From Fulvivirga sp. M361 (GTDB taxonomy: Bacteria > Bacteroidota > Bacteroidia > Cytophagales > Cyclobacteriaceae), in contig NZ_VKDC01000020.1 of the NCBI RefSeq assembly GCF_007097395.1, forward strand, positions 42,753 to 106,752: a DNA stretch of 64,000 nucleotides. The letters run 5' to 3'. Each line of letters starts with the position of its first letter. The stretch's first letter is position 1. The notes under the pieces are model-generated. The model was not told the DNA's origin. It saw only the letters and a program-made list of their open reading frames with translations, and searched no databases. Positions 26,479 to 35,963 of the stretch are shown here, one piece after another. The position numbers were made by a program, and so were the translations under genes.

Positions 26479-27933
26479 TTAATACTTCTGCCAGAAATTG
26501 GGATTGAAGAGCATTAGAACGGTAAATAATTCCAGTCGTCCTAATAGCATGAGAGTGGCAAGTAGCCATTTGCCAAACGGAGTGATGGATGAGAAGTTAT
26601 TGACAGGCCCCACTTGCCCCAGGCCCGGACCTATGTTTCCAAGACTAGTTGCTACTGCGCCTAAAGCGGTGTCAAAGTCTACCCCGGTAAATGAAATGAG
26701 AAAAACGCCAACTACGTACACCAATAAATAGATCATTACGAATGCCAGTACATTATAGGTGATGTCCCTGCTCACGGCAGAGTTGTTCAATCTTACGGGT
26801 ATTACCGCTGACGGGTGAAGCTGCCTTTTCATTTCCAGGAAGCTGTTCTTAAATAGTAAAGTATGGCGCACTACTTTGATTCCTCCTGCCGTAGACCCTG
26901 CCGAAGCGCCTAAAAACATGAGCATGAAAAAAACAATGGTCAAAAATGGTGTCCATGAAGTATAGTCTGCTGTTACGAAGCCTGTGGTGGTGATCAGAGA
27001 GACGACTTGAAAAAGTGAGTCTCTGAAAGACTTTTCGAAGCCTGTCCAACTGGAAGAGAAAACAAAAAATGAAATACATATCGATAGTACAGCGACTAGT
27101 ATGAAATACATACGAAATTCTTCGTTAGCCCAGGCTTTCTTTAGTCTTCCCTTCAGGCAGTAATATGTGATAGTGAAGTTTGTTCCGGCTAAAAACATGA
27201 ATGCAATGATCACGTATTGGATATATGCAGAATCATAGTGCGCCACGCTTTTGTTTTTTGTTGAAAACCCTCCGGTAGCCATAGTGGTGAGTGAGTGATT
27301 CAAGGCATCAAAAAAGGTCATCCCCCCAAGTAGCAGCAGAACGGTTTCAGTGACTGTTAGCCCAAGATAAATGAACCACAAACGTTTCGCGACATCTTTT
27401 ATTCGCGGTTTCATCTTGTCAGGGCTGATACCGGGAGCCTCAGCAATAAATAGTTGCATACCACCAATTCCCAGGATGGGTAGAATAGCAACAGCCAATA
27501 CAATAATCCCCATACCACCGATCCATTGGGTGAGGCTACGCCAGAATAAAATGCCTTTTGGTACACCTTCTATATTGTTAAGAACAGAAGCTCCTGTGGT
27601 CGTAAAACCAGAAATGGTCTCAAAAAAAGCATCTGTAAAGTTCGGTATGGCCCCGGATAAAATAAACGGTAATGTACCAAAGAGTGACATGAAAAACCAG
27701 CCTAACGTCACGATCAGGTATCCATCTTTTTTCTTCAGTTCTTTACTCTTATGGTTTTTGGTGAGCAGCCAGGTAGTTGAGCCACATACAATGGTGATCA
27801 ACCCGGAAATTAAAATATAAAACCAATCCTCTCCATAGTAAACAGAAAACGGCATGCATAGCAACATGAAGGAGCCATTTAGGAAAAGCAACAAGCCAAG
27901 TATGTTTGTGATTAATGGAAAGTTAAACCTCAT
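26479..27933 (-). CDS. trkH: Potassium uptake protein TrkH
   Basis: K+-translocating membrane subunit of the Trk system, 484 residues with about ten to twelve hydrophobic segments. Pore-loop signatures of the TrkH/KtrB family are visible: TTTGASVLN (about 113-121), then TMATGGFS, TTTGFVTADY and ATSLGNIGPG, four glycine-bearing filter-like loops. The last segment contains GRLELFTVLMLF, also typical. Its ATG overlaps the trkA stop by one base (TAATG), so the two subunits are translated from one message. K+ import through it would be coupled to the TrkA nucleotide-binding protein. Confidence 0.95.
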   Translation of the reverse strand: MRFNFPLITNILGLLLFLNGSFMLLCMPFSVYYGEDWFYILISGLITIVCGSTTWLLTKNHKSKELKKKDGYLIVTLGWFFMSLFGTLPFILSGAIPNFTDAFFETISGFTTTGASVLNNIEGVPKGILFWRSLTQWIGGMGIIVLAVAILPILGIGGMQLFIAEAPGISPDKMKPRIKDVAKRLWFIYLGLTVTETVLLLLGGMTFFDALNHSLTTMATGGFSTKNKSVAHYDSAYIQYVIIAFMFLAGTNFTITYYCLKGRLKKAWANEEFRMYFILVAVLSICISFFVFSSSWTGFEKSFRDSLFQVVSLITTTGFVTADYTSWTPFLTIVFFMLMFLGASAGSTAGGIKVVRHTLLFKNSFLEMKRQLHPSAVIPVRLNNSAVSRDITYNVLAFVMIYLLVYVVGVFLISFTGVDFDTALGAVATSLGNIGPGLGQVGPVNNFSSITPFGKWLLATLMLLGRLELFTVLMLFNPNFWQKY

Positions 27934-29273
27934 TACATAAAGTAGCTCTCAACAGCATGAATACAATGAGGGCGGCAAAGTACCACAGCCCGGTCTTTAG
28001 GTCTGAATTGGAAATCCCCCATGGCAGTATAACCTACGCCATTACGAATAACACCGCCTATAACCGCTCCCTTAGGAAACTCCAGGTCACGTACCATGTT
28101 TTCGGTGATTTTAGAACCTGCTTTTACAATAAACTCGAGAATCTCTGCATCTACACCATGAATAGTGGTTAGGTTCACTACATCTCCCTGTCGTATGTAA
28201 CGGAAAATAAAGTTAGCCGCGATCAATTTTTTGTTGATCATGGTATCTACACCAATGTTCTGGGATAAATGGATGTAGTCGATATTTTCTACCAGGGAAA
28301 TGGTCTTTTTTACATTCCGGTTTTTAGCTACCAGGCAGGATATAATGTTAGTTTCAGAATTTCCGGTAACAGCAATAAAAGCATCCATTTCACTAATTCC
28401 TTCTTCTTCTAAAAGCTCTACGTCCCGTGCATCACCGTTAATTATCATAACGTTCTTAAGCTGGTCGGCTAATTCAAAGCACTTGTCCTTTTCAAGTTCT
28501 ACCAGCTTTACTTTAAACTTACGACTCAATCTCTTAGCTGCATGATAACCCACCTTGCTGCCTCCAAGGATCATTATGTTTTTTATCTCTTGCTTTTCTT
28601 TACCTGAAAGCGCTAACACACGGTCCGTTCCATCTGGTTGCGTAATAAAATACACATGGTCTTCAGGCTCAAACTGGGTATCTCCCCGGGGAATAATAGT
28701 TTCATTATTTCGTAGAATAGCAACGGTTACAAAATTGAAGTCCGGATTAAGGTGTGCTGTTTCGATGAGCGATTTGCCTGCTATTGGACTATTGTCATCT
28801 ACCTGTATACCAATAAGAGAGAGTTTGCCTTCATCGAAATCAAAAGTATCAGTGAGTGCGATCCCCTTAAGCAGGCGTTTGATCTCTTTGGCGGCTAAAG
28901 ATTCGGGAGATATGATTTCATCTATTCCCAGTTCTTTCAGGTCGAGCTTTTCCTTATTCAGAAGGTATTCTACATTCTGAATACGTGCTACAGTTTTCTT
29001 GGCTCCCAGGTGCTTGCCAATAATTGCGGTGGTGAGGTTAGTCTCCTCTGAAGAGGTGACCGCTATGAGTAGGTCTGCATTTGAAATGTCTGCTTCATCT
29101 AATATTCTGTAGGAAGTGGAGTTGCCTTTGATGGTGCCAACGTCAAGTGTGTTAGCTGCTTGTTTTAGCGTGCTTCCATCGCGATCAATCAAAATGATAT
29201 CCTGCTCCTCGTAAGCTAGAAGTTTAGCCAGGTGGTAACCCACGTCTCCGGCACCGGCAATGATGATTCTCAT
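27933..29273 (-). CDS. trkA: Trk system potassium transport regulator TrkA
   Basis: Cytoplasmic NAD(H)-binding gating subunit, 446 residues with two tandem RCK units. The first nucleotide-binding loop is GAGDVG (about 6-11), followed about 25 residues on by LIDRDG. The second starts near residue 232 with ILGGSKVGYHAA, a less canonical loop. RCK_C domains follow each half (DNSPIAGKSL near 158; the last 70 residues near 370-440). The length fits the duplicated TrkA. It is preceded by a 77-base gap from gldH, so a common message with the upstream genes is possible. Confidence 0.95.
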   Translation of the reverse strand: MRIIIAGAGDVGYHLAKLLAYEEQDIILIDRDGSTLKQAANTLDVGTIKGNSTSYRILDEADISNADLLIAVTSSEETNLTTAIIGKHLGAKKTVARIQNVEYLLNKEKLDLKELGIDEIISPESLAAKEIKRLLKGIALTDTFDFDEGKLSLIGIQVDDNSPIAGKSLIETAHLNPDFNFVTVAILRNNETIIPRGDTQFEPEDHVYFITQPDGTDRVLALSGKEKQEIKNIMILGGSKVGYHAAKRLSRKFKVKLVELEKDKCFELADQLKNVMIINGDARDVELLEEEGISEMDAFIAVTGNSETNIISCLVAKNRNVKKTISLVENIDYIHLSQNIGVDTMINKKLIAANFIFRYIRQGDVVNLTTIHGVDAEILEFIVKAGSKITENMVRDLEFPKGAVIGGVIRNGVGYTAMGDFQFRPKDRAVVLCRPHCIHAVESYFM

Positions 29274-29350
29274 AATCTCGAACTAGGAAATAAATATACT
29301 AGTGAAATTGCTATTTGCAAACAGACCAAATGGAAATACTAAAACTCTTT

Positions 29351-29833
29351 TTACTCACTTATTTCCTGTGCTTCTTCCAGCCTCATCCCGACTGATATAA
29401 TTTCTTTCAAAGTGTCAGGTCTCATATAGTGCTGTAAACTAAATTGATATACACCCACCTGATCAAATTTATGGTTCTTCAGTATAGTGAATTGATGATC
29501 AAAAATATCCCCTAACCCTGAACCATACGGTTTTCCCGTTTTTGGGTCGAAAAGATCCTGGTTTATTAATTCTTTGCTCACCAGGTTGCCCAATGTGTCG
29601 TTTAAATTATAACGCACGTAAATGTTTTGAAATGGATAAGATCGGGTATTCCTTATGTTGTAATAAAGGTTATACCTTTTCTGTGAGCTTGCTAACTTAA
29701 ATTCAAAGTGGATAGCACTATCAGCAAGCCATAATTTTTTCGGCAGTTCAATATTTTTCTCATAGATCCTGTCCGTGTCACAGGAGGTGAGTTGCAAAGC
29801 CAGCATCATTAAGCAAAGGGTGATCGTCCTCAT
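29351..29833 (-). CDS. gldH: Gliding motility lipoprotein GldH
   Basis: 160 residues with a lipobox LTSC (modified C18). GldH is one of the lipoproteins required for gliding in Flavobacterium and is linked to T9SS function. The body matches the family layout: WxxDS near residue 36, FEFKLASSQ, a YNLYYNIRN strand and YPFQNIYVRY, with the C-terminal QHYMRPDTL region. The ATG is immediately adjacent to the ricT stop (no spacing), a gene order found in other Bacteroidota. This supports the call, and it links the window to a gliding/T9SS organism. Confidence 0.9.
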   Translation of the reverse strand: MRTITLCLMMLALQLTSCDTDRIYEKNIELPKKLWLADSAIHFEFKLASSQKRYNLYYNIRNTRSYPFQNIYVRYNLNDTLGNLVSKELINQDLFDPKTGKPYGSGLGDIFDHQFTILKNHKFDQVGVYQFSLQHYMRPDTLKEIISVGMRLEEAQEISE

Positions 29834-30982
29834 TTAATTACTATTGCCCTGATTTTTGTTATTCCTAAAATTTCGTCTTTTTTTCCTGCGTTTTTTCTTC
29901 TGCCCTGTTTTTTGTTTGTACTTTTTGTCCATCCTCTCCAGGTCACTATTCAATGAGGAGAACTCATTTTTGTCCGGCACATCATTTTCAAGCAAAGAAA
30001 CAGGTTTTTGACCTTTCTCATTAAGAGAGATGATTTCATTTACTCTGGTTACAGGAATAGGGTGCCATGCGTTTTCATCGTCATAGCCAAACCACATGAT
30101 CTTTCGGAAGATATCGGTTTTTTGAAGCTTTGCACGTCCTTTTTCAGTGACTAAGGGCTTTTCCAGGTCAGGAATATCTTTCAAAGCATCCATATAGGTT
30201 TCTAACTCATAATTCAGGCAGCACTTTAGTCGGCCACACTGACCTGAAAGCTTACTTGGATTAAGTGAAAGGTTTTGATAACGGGCAGCGCTGGTAGATA
30301 CACTTTTAAAGTCAGACAGCCAGGTAGAACAACACAGTTCTCTACCGCATGAACCAATCCCTCCTAAACGGCCAGCTTCCTGCCGAAGGCTTATTTGACG
30401 CATTTCTACCCTGATTTTGAATTCAGAGGCCAGCACTTTTATCAACTCCCGGAAGTCTACCCTGTCATCAGCTGAATAATAGAAGGTAGCTTTTGAGTTA
30501 TCCGCCTGATACTCAATATCGGAAAGTTTCATTCCAAGTTTAAGGTTCTGGATGATCTCACGGGTACGGTATAGTGTAGGTAATTCCCTTTTCTTTACCT
30601 CTTCGTATTTTTCCAGGTCTTTGTGATGAGCTATGCGATATATCTTGCGGATCTCCTCATCGTCCTTGAGCTTCTTTTTTTGCATTTGAAGCCGAACCAA
30701 TTCTCCCTGCAAAGACACATGTCCTAAATGATGACCATTGGGCACATCTACGACTACCGCATCACCAGTAGTAAGGTCAAGACCCTCGGCATTTTTGAAA
30801 AACTCTTTTCTGCCGCCCTTAAACCTTACTTCTACAATATTAAATTTATCTATAACAGGCAGATCCATATTGGAAAGCCAGTCAAAAACATTCATTTTGT
30901 TGCATCCTCCGGTCAGGCATCCCCCGTTATTATTACACCCTGCTACTTCACCCCCTCCGGAGTTGCACGTACTACAACCCAT
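29834..30982 (-). CDS. ricT: PSP1/RicT family Fe-S regulatory protein
   Basis: 382 residues. A cysteine- and glycine-rich head (C3, C6, C16, C22, C27) precedes the PSP1 domain. In the conserved part are SCGRELCCSTWLSDF and GQCGRLKCCLNYE, the cysteine clusters of the RicT (YaaT) family, which binds Fe-S clusters in Bacillus RicAFT. The C-terminus is a strongly basic tail rich in lysine and arginine after about residue 345, which may bind nucleic acid. No RicA or RicF is visible nearby, and the N-terminal cysteine cluster is an addition compared with Bacillus RicT. Role in Bacteroidota is not settled. It shares the stop/start junction with gldH. Confidence 0.88.
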   Translation of the reverse strand: MGCSTCNSGGGEVAGCNNNGGCLTGGCNKMNVFDWLSNMDLPVIDKFNIVEVRFKGGRKEFFKNAEGLDLTTGDAVVVDVPNGHHLGHVSLQGELVRLQMQKKKLKDDEEIRKIYRIAHHKDLEKYEEVKKRELPTLYRTREIIQNLKLGMKLSDIEYQADNSKATFYYSADDRVDFRELIKVLASEFKIRVEMRQISLRQEAGRLGGIGSCGRELCCSTWLSDFKSVSTSAARYQNLSLNPSKLSGQCGRLKCCLNYELETYMDALKDIPDLEKPLVTEKGRAKLQKTDIFRKIMWFGYDDENAWHPIPVTRVNEIISLNEKGQKPVSLLENDVPDKNEFSSLNSDLERMDKKYKQKTGQKKKRRKKRRNFRNNKNQGNSN

Positions 30983-31008
30983 GCCTTAATGTTTCAATTC
31001 CGTATCGC

Positions 31009-31125
31009 TAAAGATAGCAATTCGTGTATTTAATGTTTCATATAAGCAACATTAAAGATAACAATTCGTGCATTTAATGTTCCACCACTGAAATAGTAAA
31101 GATGGTAATTCATATATTAATCCAG
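31009..31125. repeat. 44-bp tandem repeat, about 2.6 copies, upstream of ricT
   Basis: Three copies of a 44-bp unit start at 31009, 31053 and 31097 with TAAAGAT(A/G)(G/A)(C/T)AATTC; the first two are complete, and the last runs into the end of purD. On the minus strand each of the first two contains TATCTTTA, one base off the TAnnTTTG -7 element. The array may therefore be a duplicated promoter or regulator-binding region for ricT. Confidence 0.75.
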
Positions 31126-32406
31126 CTGCAACCTTAAAATATCTTTGCCAATGTCTTTTCTATAATACATGTCGTCCCATCGGATGTTTTTTACACCGTG
31201 GTACGATACTTCCAATGCCTTTTCCAGGCTGTCTCCCATACCGGTAATGGCCAGCACTCTACCACCATTTGTCAGAACCTCATAGTCCTCTTGTCTGGTT
31301 CCGGCATGCACAACAAGTGCATTTGTAACATCAGCTAATCCCTGTATGGATTTATTCTTTTCATAACTGCCAGGATATCCTCCTGAAACTAATACCACGG
31401 TAGTTGCGAAATTTGGACTAACTTCCAGCTGATAGTCTTTAAGTTTTCCATCTGCAGCCTTTACCAATAACTCTACGAGGTCATTCTTAATACGCGGGAG
31501 CACTACTTGTGTCTCAGGGTCACCCATCCGTACGTTATATTCGATGACAAAAGGAGCGCCATCAACGTTCATTAACCCGATGAAGATAAAACCTTTATAA
31601 TCTATTTTATCATTTTGGAGGCCTGTGATAGTGGGTTTTACCACTTCACTTTCAACCCGTTCCATAAATACCTTAGTGGCAAATTTAACCGGTGATACAG
31701 CCCCCATACCACCCGTATTTGGTCCTGTGTCGTTATCTCCTATACGTTTATAATCCTTGGCTTCCGGTAAGATAACATAGTTCTCACCATCTGTAAGCAC
31801 AAATACAGAAAGCTCTATACCGTCGAGAAATTCTTCAATGAGTACTTTATTACTGGCTTCCCCGAATTGCTTATCCAGTAACATAGCTTTCAGCGTACGT
31901 TGCGCTTCTTCCAGTGTTTTAGCGATCACGACACCCTTACCTGCGGCCAGTCCATCTGCTTTCAATACGATTGGAAGATTACATTCTTGTAAATAGACTA
32001 ATCCATCTTCTATGCTATCTGCCGTAAATGTTCTGGACTTTGCAGTTGGCACACCATGTTTTTCCATAAATACTTTGGAAAAATCTTTACTACCTTCTAA
32101 CTGAGCTCCTATTTTATCCGGTCCTACCAAAGCTATTTTAATAAGCGTCTCATCCGCCTCAAAATAGTCGCGGATGCCTTTTACCAATGGGTCTTCCGGG
32201 CCAACCACTACTAACTCTACATCATTGTCAATTACGAATTGTCCGATGCCTTCGAAATCATCAACTGCCAAGTCTACATTTTCACCAATTAGTTCTGTGC
32301 CTGCATTACCGGGTGCAATGTAAAGCTGATCGCAATGAAAGCTTTGTGCTATTTTCCACGCGAAGGTGTATTCTCTTCCTCCGCTACCTATTATAAGTAT
32401 ATTCAT
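31117..32406 (-). CDS. purD: Phosphoribosylamine-glycine ligase
   Basis: Second step of purine synthesis (phosphoribosylamine + glycine + ATP to GAR), 429 residues. The opening IIGSGGREYTFAWK matches the family's GGREHALAW with the usual GxGGRE loop. The ATP-grasp domain has GLAAGKGVVIA (about 165-175) and the signature GDPETQVVLPR (about 297-307), typical of PurD. Downstream is the 44-bp tandem repeat and ricT on the same strand. Two other purine genes (purN, purH) lie at the far end of the window and are not clustered with it. Confidence 0.97.
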   Translation of the reverse strand: MNILIIGSGGREYTFAWKIAQSFHCDQLYIAPGNAGTELIGENVDLAVDDFEGIGQFVIDNDVELVVVGPEDPLVKGIRDYFEADETLIKIALVGPDKIGAQLEGSKDFSKVFMEKHGVPTAKSRTFTADSIEDGLVYLQECNLPIVLKADGLAAGKGVVIAKTLEEAQRTLKAMLLDKQFGEASNKVLIEEFLDGIELSVFVLTDGENYVILPEAKDYKRIGDNDTGPNTGGMGAVSPVKFATKVFMERVESEVVKPTITGLQNDKIDYKGFIFIGLMNVDGAPFVIEYNVRMGDPETQVVLPRIKNDLVELLVKAADGKLKDYQLEVSPNFATTVVLVSGGYPGSYEKNKSIQGLADVTNALVVHAGTRQEDYEVLTNGGRVLAITGMGDSLEKALEVSYHGVKNIRWDDMYYRKDIGKDILRLQLD

Positions 32407-32425
32407 TCCTGATTTTTTGAAGCCT

Positions 32426-32433
32426 CAAAGCTA
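32426..32433 (-). promoter_or_regulatory. Promoter -7 element TAGCTTTG for purD
   Basis: On the minus strand this reads TAGCTTTG, an exact TAnnTTTG, and lies 19 bases before the purD ATG. A TTG at the expected -33 spacing is not clear. Confidence 0.45.
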
Positions 32434-32597
32434 ATGAATGATCGCCTGCTATGCCATTACGCGTTTAACAAGTTGTCCAAGGGGAACAATATGATTATCC
32501 ATCATGAAAGTGATCTTTGGAAATTGATATTGTTTTTGGCAGATGATCTTATGATAGGCTTTGCTACTGCTATGACTGTTGTAAGCTGTTGATAAAA

Positions 32598-34796
32598 CTA
32601 ATTGGCGTATTCTGACATAAACTTAATACGCATTAGCCGAATATCTTCTTCAGAATAATCGGCATTGGCCTCATCTTCCAAGGCTTGGCTTATGCTATCT
32701 GTTTCAGCGTTTAAGAAATAGTCATACAGATCATCCTGCTTCTCTCCGTCCAGAACTTCATCAATGTAGTAATCCAGGTTCAATTTCGTGCCTGAATAGA
32801 TGATATGTTCTATTTCATTCAATAGGCTTTCGAAGCTTATACTTTTTGTTTCCGCTATTTCATCCAGGTCAACTTTTCTATCAATCTGCTGAATGATGAA
32901 AATTTTCATTTTAGACTTATTGACAGATGATTTAACTACTACTTCGGAGGCCGGTACAATATCATGTTCATCTACATAATTTGTGATCAATTGAATAAAA
33001 TCCCGTCCGAATTTCTGTACTTTCCCCTGACCTACACCATTGATCTGTGCCAATTCTTCTGTAGTTGTGGGGTAGGTAGTGGCCATTTCTTCCAGGGATG
33101 GGTCCTGAAAAATAACATAAGGGGGGATATCTTTTTGGTGTGCTATTTTCTTTCGAAGACTTTTAAGCATACCGTATAGCTTTTCATCATAAGCTTTTGT
33201 ACTGGCCGGTATTCTTTCACTGTCCTCTTCTTCTTCACTGGTGGAATCATATTCATGGTCTTTGGCAAGCATAACCGGATATGGGTCTTTTAGAAAATTT
33301 CGTCCTTTTTCCGATACTTTTAAAACTCCAATATTATCAATGTCTTTTGACAGAAATTCATGGATCAGCGCTTGTCTTATCGCAGACTTCCAGAGGTCTT
33401 CACTCTGGTCCATCCCGGTACCATATACTGCTAATTCGTAGTGACGGTATGAATTGACATATTCGTTTTTAATGCCACGTATTACATGTACCAAATGATT
33501 AAGTCCAAAGCGTTCCTTTGTTTGTAGAGCTGATTCAATGACCGTTTTTAGAAGTTCCTGTCCTTCAAATTGTTCTTTTGGATGGAGACAGTTATCGCAT
33601 CCCTGACAGTTATCCACGGTATATTCTTCTCCGAAATAATGCAGGAGTTGTTTTCTGCGGCATACAGGAGATTCCGCATAATAGGACATTTCCTGTAGTA
33701 ATACCCTGCTATTCTCACGTTCCTGGACAGGCTTGTCTTTGTTAAACTTTTCTAGTTTGTTGATGTCATTATGACTGTAGAACATCAAACAATTACCTTC
33801 TAATCCATCTCTTCCTGCTCTGCCCGTTTCCTGATAATAGCCCTCCAGAGATTTGGGGACATCATAGTGAACTACAAAACGAACATCAGGTTTGTCAATT
33901 CCCATTCCGAAAGCGATTGTGGCTACGATGATGTCCATATCTTCATTTAGGAAATCGTCCTGGTTCTTTTCGCGAATAGCCGGGTCCAGTCCGGCGTGAT
34001 ACGGCGCTGCATTGAAACCGTTTACTTTTAACAGCTCCGCGATCTCTTCTACTTTTTTTCGGCTCAAACAGTAAATGACCCCACTTTTGCCTTTGTGCTC
34101 GCGCATAAATTGGATCAACTGTTTCTTGGCATGTTTCTTCTGACGTACTTCGTAAAATAAGTTAGTTCTGTTAAAAGATGATTTGAATACATGAGCTTCC
34201 TCCATATTCAAGTTCTTCTGAATGTCCGTTTGAACTTTAGGCGTAGCAGTAGCAGTTAACGCTATTATTGGCAGATTGCCTAACTGACCAATGATTTCTT
34301 TGATTCTCCGGTATTCGGGTCTGAAATCATGCCCCCATTCAGAGATACAATGAGCCTCATCCACGGCCACAAAGGAGATATTTACCTGCTTTAAAAAATC
34401 TACATTTTCTTCCTTTGTGAGTGATTCAGGGGCCACGTAGAGTAGCTTAATTTCTCCAGCCAGGCTTTCCCGTTTCACTTTATTCATTTCTGTCTTCGTC
34501 AGTGTAGAATTCAGAAACTGAGCATTGATTCCCAGGGCATTCATCTGGTCTACCTGATTTTTCATGAGTGCTATGAGAGGAGAAATAACGATCGCCAGTC
34601 CATCGTTAATCAATGACGGTAATTGATAGCAAAGAGATTTGCCCGCTCCGGTGGGCATGATCACAAAAGTATTTTTGTCATCCAGAATGTTACGAATGAT
34701 TACCTCCTGGTTACCTCTGAACTGATTATAGCCAAAGACTTGTTTTAGCTTGTTTTTGAGGAGGTCGTTTTCAGTTACCAATAGATTATCGATCAT
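32598..34796 (-). CDS. recQ: ATP-dependent DNA helicase RecQ
   Basis: 3'-5' helicase of recombination repair, 732 residues (E. coli has about 610). Walker A is GAGKS (50-54). The DEAH box is VDEAHCISEWGHDFR near 147, and motif VI is QETGRAGRDG. A zinc-binding module with a CRRKQ and CQGCDNC cluster follows. A winged-helix RQC domain comes next, and an HRDC domain is recognisable around residues 535-610. The C-terminal 110 residues are an acidic, helix-rich extension with HTH-like features (RecQ C-terminal helix-turn-helix type). The gene is divergent from kdsD. The 191-base gap to purD holds only a doubtful 52-codon ORF. Confidence 0.96.
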   Translation of the reverse strand: MIDNLLVTENDLLKNKLKQVFGYNQFRGNQEVIIRNILDDKNTFVIMPTGAGKSLCYQLPSLINDGLAIVISPLIALMKNQVDQMNALGINAQFLNSTLTKTEMNKVKRESLAGEIKLLYVAPESLTKEENVDFLKQVNISFVAVDEAHCISEWGHDFRPEYRRIKEIIGQLGNLPIIALTATATPKVQTDIQKNLNMEEAHVFKSSFNRTNLFYEVRQKKHAKKQLIQFMREHKGKSGVIYCLSRKKVEEIAELLKVNGFNAAPYHAGLDPAIREKNQDDFLNEDMDIIVATIAFGMGIDKPDVRFVVHYDVPKSLEGYYQETGRAGRDGLEGNCLMFYSHNDINKLEKFNKDKPVQERENSRVLLQEMSYYAESPVCRRKQLLHYFGEEYTVDNCQGCDNCLHPKEQFEGQELLKTVIESALQTKERFGLNHLVHVIRGIKNEYVNSYRHYELAVYGTGMDQSEDLWKSAIRQALIHEFLSKDIDNIGVLKVSEKGRNFLKDPYPVMLAKDHEYDSTSEEEEDSERIPASTKAYDEKLYGMLKSLRKKIAHQKDIPPYVIFQDPSLEEMATTYPTTTEELAQINGVGQGKVQKFGRDFIQLITNYVDEHDIVPASEVVVKSSVNKSKMKIFIIQQIDRKVDLDEIAETKSISFESLLNEIEHIIYSGTKLNLDYYIDEVLDGEKQDDLYDYFLNAETDSISQALEDEANADYSEEDIRLMRIKFMSEYAN

Positions 34797-34865
34797 ATCA
34801 GATATTCATTAATCCAAAAAATTAAAAAAGATGCAGTGTTACATTCGTAACGAAACGGTCGTTTA

Positions 34866-34895
34866 TTGGCGTTCATCACCTTTTAATTATATTTG
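34866..34895 (+). promoter_or_regulatory. Full bacteroidete promoter for kdsD
   Basis: TTG at 34866-34868, then 19 bases, then TATATTTG at 34888-34895. This matches the -33/-7 consensus in both boxes and spacing. The kdsD TTG start lies about 33 bases beyond. Confidence 0.65.
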
Positions 34896-34928
34896 GCCCG
34901 ACTCGATTAGAACATTACTTTAGGGACA

Positions 34929-35894
34929 TTGAAGGTAATAAAAAATATTCAAAATATTGCGAAAAAGGTACTCGCAAATGAGGCAGATGCCATTCATAAA
35001 GTGGCTGGTTTTATAGATGAAGGTTTTGAGCGTTGTATTAAGGAAATTTTTAACGCTAAAGGCCGGGTGGTCGTCACGGGTATTGGGAAAAGTGCGATAG
35101 TAGCGAATAAGATAGTAGCCACTTTAAATAGTACAGGTACGCCGTCTTTATTCATGCATGCAGCAGATGCAATCCATGGAGATCTTGGCATGATCCAGTC
35201 TGATGATATTGTGATCTGCATTTCTAAAAGTGGAAATACGCCTGAAATAAAAGTGCTGGTACCACTTTTAAAACGGACTGGTTCCAGGCTTATTGCTCTT
35301 GTAAGTAATGTGGATTCTTACCTTGCAAAACAGTCTGACTATGTGATCAATGCTACCATTGAAGAAGAAGCCTGCTCAAATAACCTTGCTCCAACAACCA
35401 GCACTACAGTACATCAGGCGTTGGGAGATGCAATCGCGGTTTGTTTACTTGAATTGAGGGATTTTACCAGTGAAGATTTTGCCCGCTTTCATCCGGGAGG
35501 TTCATTAGGTAAGCAGCTCTACCTCAAAGTGAGTGATATTTATATTAACAACGAAAACCCCCGGGTCAAAGAATCAGATTCTATCCGCGACGTGATCGTA
35601 GAAATATCATCCAAAAGGCTGGGATGTACTGCTGTGATAGATGGAGAAAATAAATTGTTGGGAATTATTACTGACGGGGATCTCAGGCGAGGAATGGAAA
35701 AAGGTATACTGGATGGAAAGGCAAAAGACATTATGTCTCCGGGACCAAAAACAGTTTTGGAAGATGATTTTGCTGTACGGGCGCTAAACATTATGCAACA
35801 AAATAACATTAGTCAGGTGATTGTAGTTAATACATCTGACCACGTAAAAGGCTTCGTTCATTTGCACGACCTGCTTAGAGAAGGATTGGTATAG
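34929..35894 (+). CDS. kdsD: Arabinose-5-phosphate isomerase (KpsF/GutQ family)
   Basis: Interconverts D-ribulose-5-P and D-arabinose-5-P, the first step toward Kdo of LPS. 321 residues: a SIS sugar-isomerase domain (about 30-175) with GIGKSAIVANKIVATLNSTG and ISKSGNTPE, followed by two CBS domains (about 205-320) with GIITDGDLRR between them. HPGGSLGKQLYLKVSD (about 178-193) is the family marker. The start is TTG at 34929 (no ATG upstream in frame before the promoter). It is followed on the same strand by manC, and the pair suggests surface-polysaccharide or LPS precursor supply. Confidence 0.93.
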   Translation: MKVIKNIQNIAKKVLANEADAIHKVAGFIDEGFERCIKEIFNAKGRVVVTGIGKSAIVANKIVATLNSTGTPSLFMHAADAIHGDLGMIQSDDIVICISKSGNTPEIKVLVPLLKRTGSRLIALVSNVDSYLAKQSDYVINATIEEEACSNNLAPTTSTTVHQALGDAIAVCLLELRDFTSEDFARFHPGGSLGKQLYLKVSDIYINNENPRVKESDSIRDVIVEISSKRLGCTAVIDGENKLLGIITDGDLRRGMEKGILDGKAKDIMSPGPKTVLEDDFAVRALNIMQQNNISQVIVVNTSDHVKGFVHLHDLLREGLV

Positions 35895-35963
35895 GTATCC
35901 AATTAAAAAATAAACCTAACAAGCAAAACGCTACAGATTTTAGCACTTCAATCAAAGAATAAA

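Noticed and set aside
32434-32592. 52-codon plus-strand ORF in the recQ-purD gap, and a start-less minus-strand frame over the same bases
   Set aside because: No promoter or ribosome site, no recognisable family, and both strands are open, so I cannot support a gene.
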